The translations under genes were made by a program, and so were the position numbers. A stretch of DNA of 64,000 nt. Origin: Rufibacter glacialis (GTDB taxonomy: Bacteria; Bacteroidota; Bacteroidia; Cytophagales; Hymenobacteraceae). Under the pieces are notes generated by a model. That model was given only the letters and a program-made list of their open reading frames with translations. It did no database searches and was not told where the DNA came from. The first letter of the stretch is position 1, and each line of letters opens with the position of its first letter. The stretch lies in assembly GCF_008271745.1 (NCBI RefSeq), contig NZ_VKKZ01000020.1:310001-374000 (forward strand). Direction: 5' to 3'. Below are positions 43,649-51,903 of this stretch, one piece after another.

Positions 43649-44371
43649 TTATAAATCCTCTTTATCAATTAGGGCTAGTATTTTGTTATTTTTTGCGATT
43701 ACCTTTTCGTACTGCCCTATTACCTCTTTAAAGTTCGAAAACTGCCATAATAAGTTTTGAACCTTGGGTTCCCGGAATGCGCTCTCCCAGTTGCCATTTT
43801 GATTCTTATCCAGAATCAAATGAGTAAACATAGCAGGTTCCAGCTTCTCCGATTTATACGTGTTGTGATCAGCGTTCAGGCTTATCAGCCATGGTATGTC
43901 TTCTTGATATAACTCCAGAATACTGGTAAGCAATTCTTTGTTCTCTATTATACCTAATTTGCCAGAAGCCTTCAATCCTTCAAAACGACTGTTATTTGAA
44001 TTAAACTGGGTAGTGTTGTAGAGGATCCATCGGTATTTTTTCAAACTGTCCTGCTGCAACGGTGTTCCATAGGCTACACTATAAAAGTAGCCAAACCCAT
44101 CATGTACAAACCTATAGGTCTTTGCATCTCCTTTCAATTCTTCCAGATCCTTTTCGAGGTCTATTTTTAGACCGGTCAAAAACTCCTTTTCCTCCTGTCT
44201 TACATGGTTTTGCTCACTCCAGTTATGCAGCCATAAAGACAAGGTGATAGCAAAGACAATGATCCCAATTTCAATGAAAGTCTCTTTTAATTTGTGCTTC
44301 CAATCTGTTTTGGAATCTTTCATGATTTTAAAAACTGCTTTGGTGTGTTTAACAACTTCTAATTCTGCCAT
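43649..44371 (-). CDS. DUF6090-like single-pass membrane protein
   Basis: This 240-residue protein has a basic N-terminus, one TM helix (FIEIGIIVFAITLSLWLHNW, about residues 30-50) and then a Lys/Glu-rich soluble domain. The pattern of a helix ending in LxNWxE followed by EEKEFLTGLKIDLEKDLEELK matches DUF6090 proteins, common and uncharacterised in Bacteroidota. The DNA is more AT-rich than its neighbours. It seems to be transcribed alone. Confidence 0.75.
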   Translation of the reverse strand: MAELEVVKHTKAVFKIMKDSKTDWKHKLKETFIEIGIIVFAITLSLWLHNWSEQNHVRQEEKEFLTGLKIDLEKDLEELKGDAKTYRFVHDGFGYFYSVAYGTPLQQDSLKKYRWILYNTTQFNSNNSRFEGLKASGKLGIIENKELLTSILELYQEDIPWLISLNADHNTYKSEKLEPAMFTHLILDKNQNGNWESAFREPKVQNLLWQFSNFKEVIGQYEKVIAKNNKILALIDKEDL

Positions 44372-44731
44372 TATTCAAGATTTGATCGCTCAAGTTAGGT
44401 GAATCCATAATTTTCTCAAGAAATAAATTTAAAATAATTTAAAAAGGAGAGTGTTAAGATGCTGAGGAGGTGTGAACTTACCTAATCATTCCTACCTTAT
44501 ATGAGCTTGGTTCCTTAGGTTAAAGATACCTTCCACCTACCTCCCCACCTTTTTTAAGTGAAATCCCAAACCGTCAAATGGTTAGCTAAGGCCATAAAGA
44601 TCTTGAATAGAGGAACATACTCTAGGGAAGTAATGGAAAGGATCAACAACTCTCTATCCCCTACCTTTTGCGTACCTTTGTGGAAAGGCTCTGTTTATGG
44701 CCTTTTTTATTAAAATCTGACTTAAAGCAAC

Positions 44732-45694
44732 ATGAATATAGGAGACCGCGTGCGGTTGATGCACGGAAAAGAACAAGGCGTGATCACCCGCTTCCTGGAC
44801 AACAACCTGGTGGAAGTGGCCATTGACAATGATTTCACTATTCCGGTTATGCGCCGCGAGGTGGTGGTGATTGCCCCTGAAGAAGCGGAGATGTTCCGGA
44901 CTGGCCCGGCTGCCCCTGAACCGCCTAAGAAGAAGGAAGCCCCTGTGGTTCCTTCCACGGCCGTGGCGGGCATCTACGTGGCCTTGGTGCACCAAACGCC
45001 GGAACTGTTGGCCGTGCACCTGGTGAACAATTCGGAGTTCGACCTGCTGTTCACCTTTGGCGAGGAAACCGAGAAAGGCTACCGCGCCCTGAACAACGAC
45101 AAACTCACCCCTAAGAAAACCAAACCGGTAACGCACCTGCACCTCAATGATTTTGAGAAATGGCCCGACCTGGTGGTGCAATACCTGCAGCATAAAACCG
45201 GCACCAGCACCTTGTTGGAACCCATTACCCGTAAGCTGAAATTCAAAGCCTCTTCTTTCTATAAGAGCAAGAAAACCGCCCCGGTCCTGCAGAAAGAAGG
45301 CTATGTGTTCCAGCTGGACGCCAAACCGGTCTTGGTGAACCCAGATAAGATCCAGGAGCAGTTAACCGAAGCCGGCGGCCAAACAGATCCCACCAAAGTG
45401 GCCGCACCCAACCATGAGGTAGACCTCCATATAGAAGTATTGTTGCCCAATGAGGACCCAAAATTGATGAGCAACTCAGAGATCCTGCGCCACCAGTTAA
45501 GTGTTTTCCAGGACAACCTGGACCGCGCCCTGGCCGCCAACATGCACGAGATCATCTTCATCCACGGCACAGGCAACGGTGTCCTGAAAAAGGAAATCCA
45601 GAAACTGCTCAGCCGCAACCCGCACATCAAGTTCTATGAAGATGCCCGCAAGGAGAAGTTCGGGTACGGGGCTACCAAAGTATCTCTGAAGTAG
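44732..45694 (+). CDS. DUF2027 and Smr domain protein
   Basis: This 320-residue protein has an N-terminal SH3-like DUF2027 domain (MNIGDRVRLMHGKEQGVITRFLDNNLVEV, in parts). A central domain of about 150 residues follows, then a C-terminal Smr domain (VDLHIEVLLP near residue 230, IIFIHGTGNGVLKKEIQKLL and FGYGATKVSL). The Smr motif HGxGxG is present. Smr domains act as nucleases in MutS2-type proteins and others, but the role of this architecture is not known. A bidirectional terminator follows. Confidence 0.9.
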   Translation: MNIGDRVRLMHGKEQGVITRFLDNNLVEVAIDNDFTIPVMRREVVVIAPEEAEMFRTGPAAPEPPKKKEAPVVPSTAVAGIYVALVHQTPELLAVHLVNNSEFDLLFTFGEETEKGYRALNNDKLTPKKTKPVTHLHLNDFEKWPDLVVQYLQHKTGTSTLLEPITRKLKFKASSFYKSKKTAPVLQKEGYVFQLDAKPVLVNPDKIQEQLTEAGGQTDPTKVAAPNHEVDLHIEVLLPNEDPKLMSNSEILRHQLSVFQDNLDRALAANMHEIIFIHGTGNGVLKKEIQKLLSRNPHIKFYEDARKEKFGYGATKVSLK

Positions 45695-45704
45695 TTGCCT
45701 ATGG

Positions 45705-46146
45705 TTAGTTGCTAGTGTTTAGTTTTTAGTGATTAGTTGTTAGTTGTTAGTGATTAGTTGTAGCCTGCTGGAAATTTGAAAGTTTTCAGCTTGGTTTCTT
45801 TATAACAGCTCCAAAACAGATGAAGCCCCTGTATGGAATTCAATCCTACAGGGGCTTCATCTGTTTTCTAAGACGTGGAGGTTTCTTCCATGCCTATCTA
45901 ACTCTTTTAAGGCTCGGAAGTAATTCCTGAGCCTTGAAAAAAGTTTTCCTTATGCTGGCAGGAGGAGGTTTACCACCTGTTTTCTAAGAAGTGGATTCAA
46001 AATGAATGATACATGCCTAGAAAATTCTACCATTTATTTAAATCATAGCGGGAGTCTGGAGACTCCCCTCATCCGCCAGCCCAAATCCGGTGACTTGCGC
46101 TAGTTTAAGACAGGCAGGTCTTCCTCCTAATAACTAACAACTAACC
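45705..46146. repeat. TTAGTTGTTAGT-type arms around a spacer
   Basis: The left arm (about 45711-45766) is built from the words TTAGTTGTTAG and TGATTAGTTG. The right arm (46126-46146) has CTAATAACTAACAACTAA. The right arm runs into the stop end of the pyruvate kinase-like gene. It resembles other AT-rich inverted-arm elements in the window in design but not in sequence. Confidence 0.45.
45813..45867. terminator. Bidirectional terminator
   Basis: A perfect 21-bp stem (45813-45833 and 45847-45867; arms contain CAGATGAAGCCCCTGTA) is flanked by A and T tracts. It lies between the convergent Smr and pyruvate kinase-like genes. Confidence 0.9.
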
Positions 46147-47994
46147 CATCAATTGGCCTCCTACTTCTGAGACGTGCAGCATCCGGAGCAGGGAGGTTTT
46201 TTTGTGCTGGTGTTCCTGCATGCGTTTCATGATATCGTCTAACAGGGAAATGGATTTCAGGATGAAGGGGCCTTTGTTCAACATGACACAGTCGGCGCGC
46301 TGGGCCATGGCGGCATCCGTGATTTCTGCGCGCGAAGGCCGGCCTTTCTTGGTTAGTTTCTCCAGTACCTGGGTGGCCCACACCACCGGCAGATGGGCGG
46401 CCTCGGTGATCCAGAGAATTTCCTCCTGTACTTCGGCCAGGCGTTTCCAGCCCAATTCTACGGCCAGGTCGCCGCGGGCGATCATGATGCCGGCCGGGTG
46501 CTTGCGCATGAGAGTGAGCAGCAGGTGAGGCAAGTGGGCAAAAGCGGCCTTCGTTTCAATCTTGAGCATAATGCCAATGTGCTCAGCACCGTGCTGCACC
46601 AGGGCCTCCTGCAACTCCTCCACCATACCCGGGTGACTCACAAAGGAGAGGTTCACCACATCGGCGTGCGGTACCACCTTGGCCAGGTCTTCGCGGTCTT
46701 TCTCGGTGAGCTTGTGCAGTTGCAGGTCACTCTCCGGCAGGTTGATGCCTTTGTCGGGCCGAAGTTTGCTGCCAGCCTCATCGGCGGCGGTGATGCGCAC
46801 GCGTAACAGGTCTGGGGTTACCTCTTCAATCACGCCTTCTATCTCCCCATCGTCAAACAGGATGGGTTCCCCTGGCTTCACCCGGGCAAAGACCTCAGGC
46901 AAGGTGCAGGAAATGTGGGCCGGCTCCAGTTCATAGCCGGCGTGGTCATAGCGGGCAGCTTCGCCGGGAATGTTCTCGCGGTGCAGCACAAGCTCCTGCC
47001 CTATTCTCAGGTTCAGCGGGACCATCATAGAAGGTAATTCTCCTATGGCCTGTTTGAATTTCTTGCCGGTTTTGGTGGTCAGCATGAGTTGCGTGCCGGT
47101 GCTCAGGAACGCCGATTTAAGCAGATGCACCAGCAGACCGTCTTCCCGCTTTTTCACCACCGTAAAGGCCCTTTTCCTTTTGCGGGTATCTTTGAAGAAG
47201 ATAGTATCCCCTTCGCTGGCGTTCGCCAACCAATCGGCTGGCATTTCCAACGAAAGGTCTACCGAGCTTGGGCTAGTGGCGCCTTTGGGCGCCAACCACA
47301 CTTTGGCGGGCGCCAGGATCTCCCCTACCTCGTTGAACCGCGGGTGAATAGCCACCACCTGGGGCCCCGGTTTTAAGACACCGGTCCGAAGCTTGGGTCC
47401 CATCAAATCAAACAAGATGCTGCACCGGAGGCCGGTTTCCTGTTCGGCTCTTTTGATATGCCCTACCATTTTCTCCCACACGGTGATGTCATCATGGGCG
47501 CAGTTGATGCGGGCGCAGTTCATGCCACTCAGCAACAAGTCGCGCACAATGGTATAGTCCTCGGCAATGTCGGAGGAAAACGTGATCATGATGCGGCCTT
47601 TCCGGCCAGGCGAGGCTTCCCCCAGCAAGGCAGTGATGTGGGAAGAAAGGTGGGTATTGGCTGGCGGAAAAGGTACCAGATCAGGCGTGGTGTGGGTTGT
47701 ATAGGCCCAGAGCAGCCGCAACTGGTTGCGTACCGCCATCAGGTTGGCCAGCACGTGGCTTTCGGCCCGCCCTAAGGAGGAAAGCCCCAGCGCCGACAAC
47801 TGCATTTGAAGAACCCTGATGTCGTGTTTGCGCAGGGCCAGGTAGTGGATCAGGTTTCTGGCGCCCTCAGCAAACACCGGGTGCACCTTCTGTAAGGGAG
47901 ATGCGAAGGTTTCTTCCAGCGCCGCCCCTTCCTGCAGCAGGCCTTCTATTTGATCCAGCAGGTGAGCCAGGTCATTATCAGCTATTCTTTCCAT
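46141..47994 (-). CDS. Pyruvate kinase-like protein with N-terminal extension, no C-domain
   Basis: The start is either the ATG at 47994 (MERIADNDLAHLL) or the ATG at 48018. The first 135 residues or so are helical and unlike pyruvate kinase. The kinase barrel then begins (RIMITFSSDIAEDYTIVRDLLLSGMNCARINCAH). It carries the B-domain, ILFDDGEIEG, the catalytic KIETKAAF, MIARGDLAVELGW and WATQVLEKLTKKGRPSRAEITDAA (in parts). The usual C-terminal allosteric domain is missing. The active-site motifs argue for catalysis or at least phosphoenolpyruvate binding. It is not the standard PykF/PykA type. Confidence 0.85.
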   Translation of the reverse strand: MERIADNDLAHLLDQIEGLLQEGAALEETFASPLQKVHPVFAEGARNLIHYLALRKHDIRVLQMQLSALGLSSLGRAESHVLANLMAVRNQLRLLWAYTTHTTPDLVPFPPANTHLSSHITALLGEASPGRKGRIMITFSSDIAEDYTIVRDLLLSGMNCARINCAHDDITVWEKMVGHIKRAEQETGLRCSILFDLMGPKLRTGVLKPGPQVVAIHPRFNEVGEILAPAKVWLAPKGATSPSSVDLSLEMPADWLANASEGDTIFFKDTRKRKRAFTVVKKREDGLLVHLLKSAFLSTGTQLMLTTKTGKKFKQAIGELPSMMVPLNLRIGQELVLHRENIPGEAARYDHAGYELEPAHISCTLPEVFARVKPGEPILFDDGEIEGVIEEVTPDLLRVRITAADEAGSKLRPDKGINLPESDLQLHKLTEKDREDLAKVVPHADVVNLSFVSHPGMVEELQEALVQHGAEHIGIMLKIETKAAFAHLPHLLLTLMRKHPAGIMIARGDLAVELGWKRLAEVQEEILWITEAAHLPVVWATQVLEKLTKKGRPSRAEITDAAMAQRADCVMLNKGPFILKSISLLDDIMKRMQEHQHKKTSLLRMLHVSEVGGQLMG

Positions 47995-48370
47995 AAAAAT
48001 CTTTCCGTTTTCACGCATGGCGGATTATTATAGGTCTCCTCAGGGTTCAAGTGCTTACCCCCTTTTTTACTGGAAGGTAAAGAACCTCCCTGGGGCTACT
48101 CCTTCTTCCATACGTACCTTAGCTATTGGCGGCGTAGGAAGCAGGGAAAGCCCGGGATACCCAGACCTAAGACCTGAATTTAAGTTAGGGAATTCCCTGC
48201 GAAGGAACCAGCGGAAGCCCGACTTGTAAGGAAAGAATTCCTGCTTCCATGCTTGAGGCTTAGACATTAGACAGGAAAGGCAAGGCTTCAGGCCTGTTAT
48301 AGGGAAAACGAAGCTAAAACAGAACCGCCGGGTACCGCAGATGCGGGCAGAAAGCGTTACCTTTGTCAAA

Positions 48371-48830
48371 AATCGGCAAGCCGGCTTATCGCTGCGCCTT
48401 CGGGCGGGGAGGAAAGTCCGGGCAACGCAGAGCATCCTGCTTCCTAACGGGAAGGCACCTGGCGGGCGACGGCCAGGTGACAGCCAGTGCCACAGAAAAT
48501 AACCGCCCTCTTTTTAATTAGGAATTAAAAATTAGGAATTACGAATTGATTCTTAATTCTAAATTGCCAATTCTTAATTAAAAGAGGGTAAGGGTGAAAA
48601 GGTGCGGTAAGAGCGCACCAGCGGTTAGGCGACTAGTCCGGCTGGGTAAACCTCAGGAGTTGAAAGACCAAATAGGCTGACAGCGCCTCGCCTTCGGGAG
48701 AGGCTAAGGGCTGCTCGTCCGATGTCAGTGGGTAGGTTGATGGAGCCCCTCCGTGAGGGCGGGCCTAGATAAATGATAAGCCATCTGCCTTTGGGCAGAG
48801 GACAAAACCCGGCTTACAGGCTTGCCGATT
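48371..48830 (+). ncRNA. rnpB: RNase P RNA
   Basis: This is the catalytic RNA of ribonuclease P (bacterial type A-like). Conserved strings are GAGGAAAGTCCGGGC (48410s), ACAGAAAATAACCGCC, GTAAGGGTGAAAAGGTGCGGTAAGAGCGCACC and GATAAATGATAAGCC with GACAAAACCCGGCTTA. P1 is closed by AATCGGCAAG (48371-48380) and CTTGCCGATT (48821-48830). A -7 element TACCTTTG lies at 48358-48365, six bases before the 5' end, and a T-run follows the 3' end. It is about 80 bases longer than usual because of an AT-rich hairpin at 48506-48588. Confidence 0.97.
48506..48588. repeat. AT-rich hairpin inserted in RNase P RNA
   Basis: Between the conserved ACCGCC and GTAAGGGTGAAA strings, where E. coli has a short GC-rich hairpin of about 20 bases, there is an 83-base imperfect hairpin. 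Its base is CCCTCTTTT paired with AAAAGAGGG. The upper part consists of repeated AATTAGGAATT and inverted AATTCTTAATT words, strongly AT-rich compared with the rest of the RNA. By position it caps the P8/P9 region (my assignment). Confidence 0.8.
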
Positions 48831-49317
48831 TTTTACTTTTTTTTCAGAGACGAGCCTTCTCCCTGCCATTCCCGCCAGTTCCTATTCCTTATATTCCAGT
48901 GGCAAAAGATAAGCAAGCCCAAGCCTTATTTTGCCTCGTTCTGGAACTCCTCCATCACTTGTAAGGGCGGCTATTCCTAGAAAGACCTCATTGTTCTTTG
49001 TCTGCCCCACCTACCTCCTGATACAGCTTTTGGCAATTCATTGGTTTGTCCTCTTCATTCGTTTTCTTTGCGGGAAGTGGAGCTGGTGTTTGAGCTTCCT
49101 TTGCTCTAGGTGTTTTTGTCTATCTTTTTTCTGTGGGAGAAATCTGCCTTTTATTTACAGGGCCCGTTTCGGAACCGGCGCAGTAATCTTGCGCCCTTGA
49201 CTACCATTGCCAAAATCCTTGAAACCAACCTGAAGCAAATGCTCCCACAAGAAAGACATTCCGTACAGGTACCTTTCGGCTTCTATATTTTATAATCCTT
49301 CCTAAGACTGCTATTGC
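48831..49317. other. Spacer after RNase P RNA, nothing recognised
   Basis: After the T-rich end of rnpB I see no gene. The frame at 48931-49200 gives a Cys/Phe/Trp-rich product of unlikely composition. The promoter of the carbonic anhydrase gene must lie here. A TACCTTTC at about 49270 is a weak -7 candidate. Confidence 0.4.
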
Positions 49318-49944
49318 ATGTATACCCAATCTAAAGAAACCCAGAATCAATTAACCCCAGACCAGGCGTTCCAGCTCTTGAAAGAAGGCAACGGGCGTTT
49401 CATCAAAAACCTGAAAGCCCAACGCAACCTGTTGCAGCAGGTGAACGAAACCAAGGAAGGGCAACACCCTTTCGCCACCATCCTGAGTTGCATGGACTCC
49501 CGCACCTCAGCGGAACTGATCTTTGACCAGGGCCTGGGCGACATCTTCAGCATCAGGATTGCGGGCAATATCCTGAACGAGGACATTCTGGGCAGCATGG
49601 AGTTTGGCACCAAGGTGGTAGGCACCAAGATTGTTCTGGTGCTGGGCCATACCCGGTGCGGCGCCATCTCGGGGGCCTGTAACAAGGTGGAACTGGGTTA
49701 CCTCACAGGGTTGCTTCATAAAATACAACCGGCCATTGACCAGGTCAGCGCCAATCCTCCGCATGACTCCGGCAGCACCCCTGATTTTGTATACCAGGTC
49801 ACCGAGGCCAATGTGCATTTAACCCTGCAAAGAATCAGGACCGAAAGCCCTATTATCGCTGACCTGGAACAGCAGGGCCTCATCAAAGTGGTTGGCGGCA
49901 TGTATGACGTGGAAACCGGTTTAGTGACCTTTTTTGAAAAATAA
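49318..49944 (+). CDS. Beta-class carbonic anhydrase
   Basis: This 208-residue zinc enzyme interconverts CO2 and bicarbonate. The zinc ligands are Cys58 (SCMDSR, with Asp60 and Arg62), His111 and Cys114 (GHTRCG). IRIAGNI and the C-terminal GGMYDVETGLVTF are also typical. No signal peptide is seen, so it is cytoplasmic. It could cooperate with urease products, but it is 32 kb from that operon. Its end overlaps an upstream extension of the next frame, although the real start of that gene is further down. Confidence 0.95.
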   Translation: MYTQSKETQNQLTPDQAFQLLKEGNGRFIKNLKAQRNLLQQVNETKEGQHPFATILSCMDSRTSAELIFDQGLGDIFSIRIAGNILNEDILGSMEFGTKVVGTKIVLVLGHTRCGAISGACNKVELGYLTGLLHKIQPAIDQVSANPPHDSGSTPDFVYQVTEANVHLTLQRIRTESPIIADLEQQGLIKVVGGMYDVETGLVTFFEK

Positions 49945-50029
49945 ACCTAAATCCAGTAGCGCCCTGTCTTTCTTTCCTCACGGGACAGCAGGCCTTTTCA
50001 AAGGGGCCTGCCCCTCTTTTATCCTGGGC

Positions 50030-50662
50030 ATGAACAAGTACCGCCTTCTTCTTTTCCTCTTTTTGGCTCCCTGGTTTCTTTCCCCTTCCCACGGCCAGGA
50101 AACCTGGCAACTCCGGAAAAACCAGGACGGCATTGCCGTGTACACCAAAAACCTGGAAAAGGCCCAGTTAAAGCAGCTAAAGGTAGTGTGCGAATTGCCT
50201 GGTACCACCCAGAACCTGGTGCAGGTGCTGAAGAACGTGGAGCACCACCCAGATTGGGTTTACCTGAACCGGAAGACCACCCTTTTGAAAAAGAAGAGCG
50301 AAAACGCCCTGGTTTATTATACCCAAGCCGACATGCCCTGGCCCCTCACCGACCAGGACCTGGTGGTAGAGGCCCTTTTCTTCCCCGTGGCCAGAGACAA
50401 CGCCGCGCGGGTAGAGGTCCGCAGCCTGCCCGGGTATCTGCCCAACCAGGAAGGGTTTGTCCGGATTCCCTCCTCCCTGGCCACCTGGGACATCAGGCAG
50501 CTGCCGGGCAACAAGATCAAGGTGGAATACCAGTTCTCCGTTGACCCGGGCGGGGCCATTCCCAGCTGGCTCGTGAACGCCACCGCCGACATAGGTACCT
50601 TAAAGACGTTCCAGAAACTGAGGGCTCTTTTAGCCCAGAAAGCCAAAAAGCAAACCCAATAG
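50030..50662 (+). CDS. START-domain protein, exported
   Basis: The start is the ATG at 50030 (MNKYRLLLFLFLAPWFLSPSHGQ), which gives a clean signal peptide; the frame is open upstream into the carbonic anhydrase gene. The 210-residue protein shows the lipid-binding START pattern: WQLRKNQDGIAVYTKN, LVQVLKNVEHHPDWVYL, VYYTQADMPWPLTDQDLVVE and a C-terminal TLKTFQKLRALL helix. The ligand is unknown. Confidence 0.88.
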   Translation: MNKYRLLLFLFLAPWFLSPSHGQETWQLRKNQDGIAVYTKNLEKAQLKQLKVVCELPGTTQNLVQVLKNVEHHPDWVYLNRKTTLLKKKSENALVYYTQADMPWPLTDQDLVVEALFFPVARDNAARVEVRSLPGYLPNQEGFVRIPSSLATWDIRQLPGNKIKVEYQFSVDPGGAIPSWLVNATADIGTLKTFQKLRALLAQKAKKQTQ

Positions 50663-50823
50663 ACCAACCATCCAATTCTTGCCTGTTTTTAGAAAAAGGC
50701 CTTTAAAAGAAGCTGAAGGCGGAGAATTCCTTAATACTTTTCAAACGAATGATTGACTATGGGGTAAATCCTTCAAACTAACAAGCGTTTTAGTAAATTT
50801 TTTTAATTATTTTTCCCCAAAGG

Positions 50824-50855
50824 TTTGGAAGTAAAAGAGGCGGCACGTAAGTTTG
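50824..50855 (+). promoter_or_regulatory. Promoter of the pheA operon
   Basis: TTTG (50824-50827) and TAAGTTTG (50848-50855) are separated by 20 bases and match the Bacteroidota -33/-7 consensus. Transcription should start near 50860, about 15 bases before the leader peptide. Confidence 0.75.
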
Positions 50856-50875
50856 AGCATCCTTACAGCAAGACA

Positions 50876-50944
50876 ATGATTCAGCGCAATTCTTACTTTT
50901 ACGGTTTTTACTTTTTTGGACCTCAGCCGGGGCTCAACAGGTAA
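50876..50944 (+). CDS. Phe/Tyr-rich leader peptide (22 residues)
   Basis: The short frame carries seven Phe or Tyr codons in eight positions around YFYGFYFF (residues 7-14), then GPQPGLNR and TAA. It lies between a consensus promoter and a terminator directly in front of prephenate dehydratase, so it is the sensor of Phe/Tyr supply in an attenuator. Its last codons contain the antiterminator segment. Confidence 0.88.
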   Translation: MIQRNSYFYGFYFFGPQPGLNR

Positions 50945-51000
50945 GACTTTGCGTTAACATACAAAAAGAAAAACCTCAGAGCCCCGCCATTAGCGGGGCT
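50928..51000 (+). promoter_or_regulatory. pheA attenuator
   Basis: The terminator stem is AGCCCCGC (50980-50987) with GCGGGGCT (50993-51000), followed by TTTTTTCG, ending ten bases before the pheA ATG. Within the end of the leader peptide, CGGGGCTC (50928-50935) is exactly complementary to GAGCCCCG (50979-50986) and would block the terminator. A ribosome reading to the stop codon covers the first segment; one stalled at the Phe/Tyr run leaves it free. Confidence 0.85.
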
Positions 51001-51009
51001 TTTTTCGTT

Positions 51010-51903
51010 ATGAACAGAGCCTTAAAAATCGCCATCCAGGGAGGCCCCGCCTCTTTCCACGAAACTGCCGCCAAACAACTGTTCCCAGCCTCTTCGGTGA
51101 GCACGCTTTCCTGCGCCTCTTTTACCGAACTGTGCCAAACGCTGGCCTCTGGCCTGGCAGACTTCGCGGTCATGGCGGTTCAGAATTCCCTGGCCGGCCC
51201 CCTGCTGCCCAACTACCGGCTCATGGACCAGTTTAACTTCTCCATCACCGCCGAGTGCTGGTTATTGCTGGACCAGACCCTCATGGCCTTACCCGGACAG
51301 AAACTGGAAGACATCAAAGAAGTGTGGTCGCACCCCATTGCCTTGCTGCAGTGCTGTGATTACCTGGAGGGCATGGCTGGCGTCAGCACGAAGGAAACCT
51401 CAGACACGGCAGACACGGCCCGGTTGCTGAAAGAAGACCACATTACCGGCGTGGCCGCCATTGCGAGCCAGAAAGCCGCCGAGTTATACGGGCTGGAGGT
51501 CTTGCACCACAACGTGGCCAATGACGTGGAGAATTACACCCGATTTGTGGTATTAACCCGCGAAACCCAACCCAAGGCCGCTACCAAAGCTACCTTGCTG
51601 CTGCCCTACCCCGTGGTACAGTTCTCTTTGGAGAGCATCCTGGAGAAACTGGAGCCCTGCGCATTGGACGTGACCATGCTGCAACTGCTTCCTTCGCCTA
51701 ACCCCGGCCAGCCGGAAGAATGGGTGTTGGAGTTGGAAAGCGATCAGGCGGCCTGCATCACCCAGGCCTTGGCCGCCCTCCAGACGGTGGCCCCTACGCA
51801 CACCATTCTGGGCGTGTACCCTAAAGCCGAGGCTCCCCTTCCGCAGGACCGGATGGCCGGTTGCCTGTCAGATATTTTAAAAGCCCAACCAGAACTAGCA
51901 TGA
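51010..51903 (+). CDS. pheA: Prephenate dehydratase
   Basis: This 297-residue enzyme converts prephenate to phenylpyruvate. It has IAIQGGPASFHETAAKQLF at the N-terminus, a VQNSLAGPLLPNYRLM substrate loop, HPIALLQC and the catalytic-type NYTRFVVL motif. It is monofunctional; chorismate mutase is fused to another enzyme of this operon. The C-terminal ACT domain is shorter and divergent (no clear GALxxxL / ESRP), so feedback control by Phe is uncertain. The stop overlaps the next start as ATGA. Confidence 0.94.
   Translation: MNRALKIAIQGGPASFHETAAKQLFPASSVSTLSCASFTELCQTLASGLADFAVMAVQNSLAGPLLPNYRLMDQFNFSITAECWLLLDQTLMALPGQKLEDIKEVWSHPIALLQCCDYLEGMAGVSTKETSDTADTARLLKEDHITGVAAIASQKAAELYGLEVLHHNVANDVENYTRFVVLTRETQPKAATKATLLLPYPVVQFSLESILEKLEPCALDVTMLQLLPSPNPGQPEEWVLELESDQAACITQALAALQTVAPTHTILGVYPKAEAPLPQDRMAGCLSDILKAQPELA

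Noticed and set aside
48931-49200. Open frame of 89 codons after rnpB
   Set aside because: Cys/Phe/Trp-rich composition, no start signal, inside a spacer.
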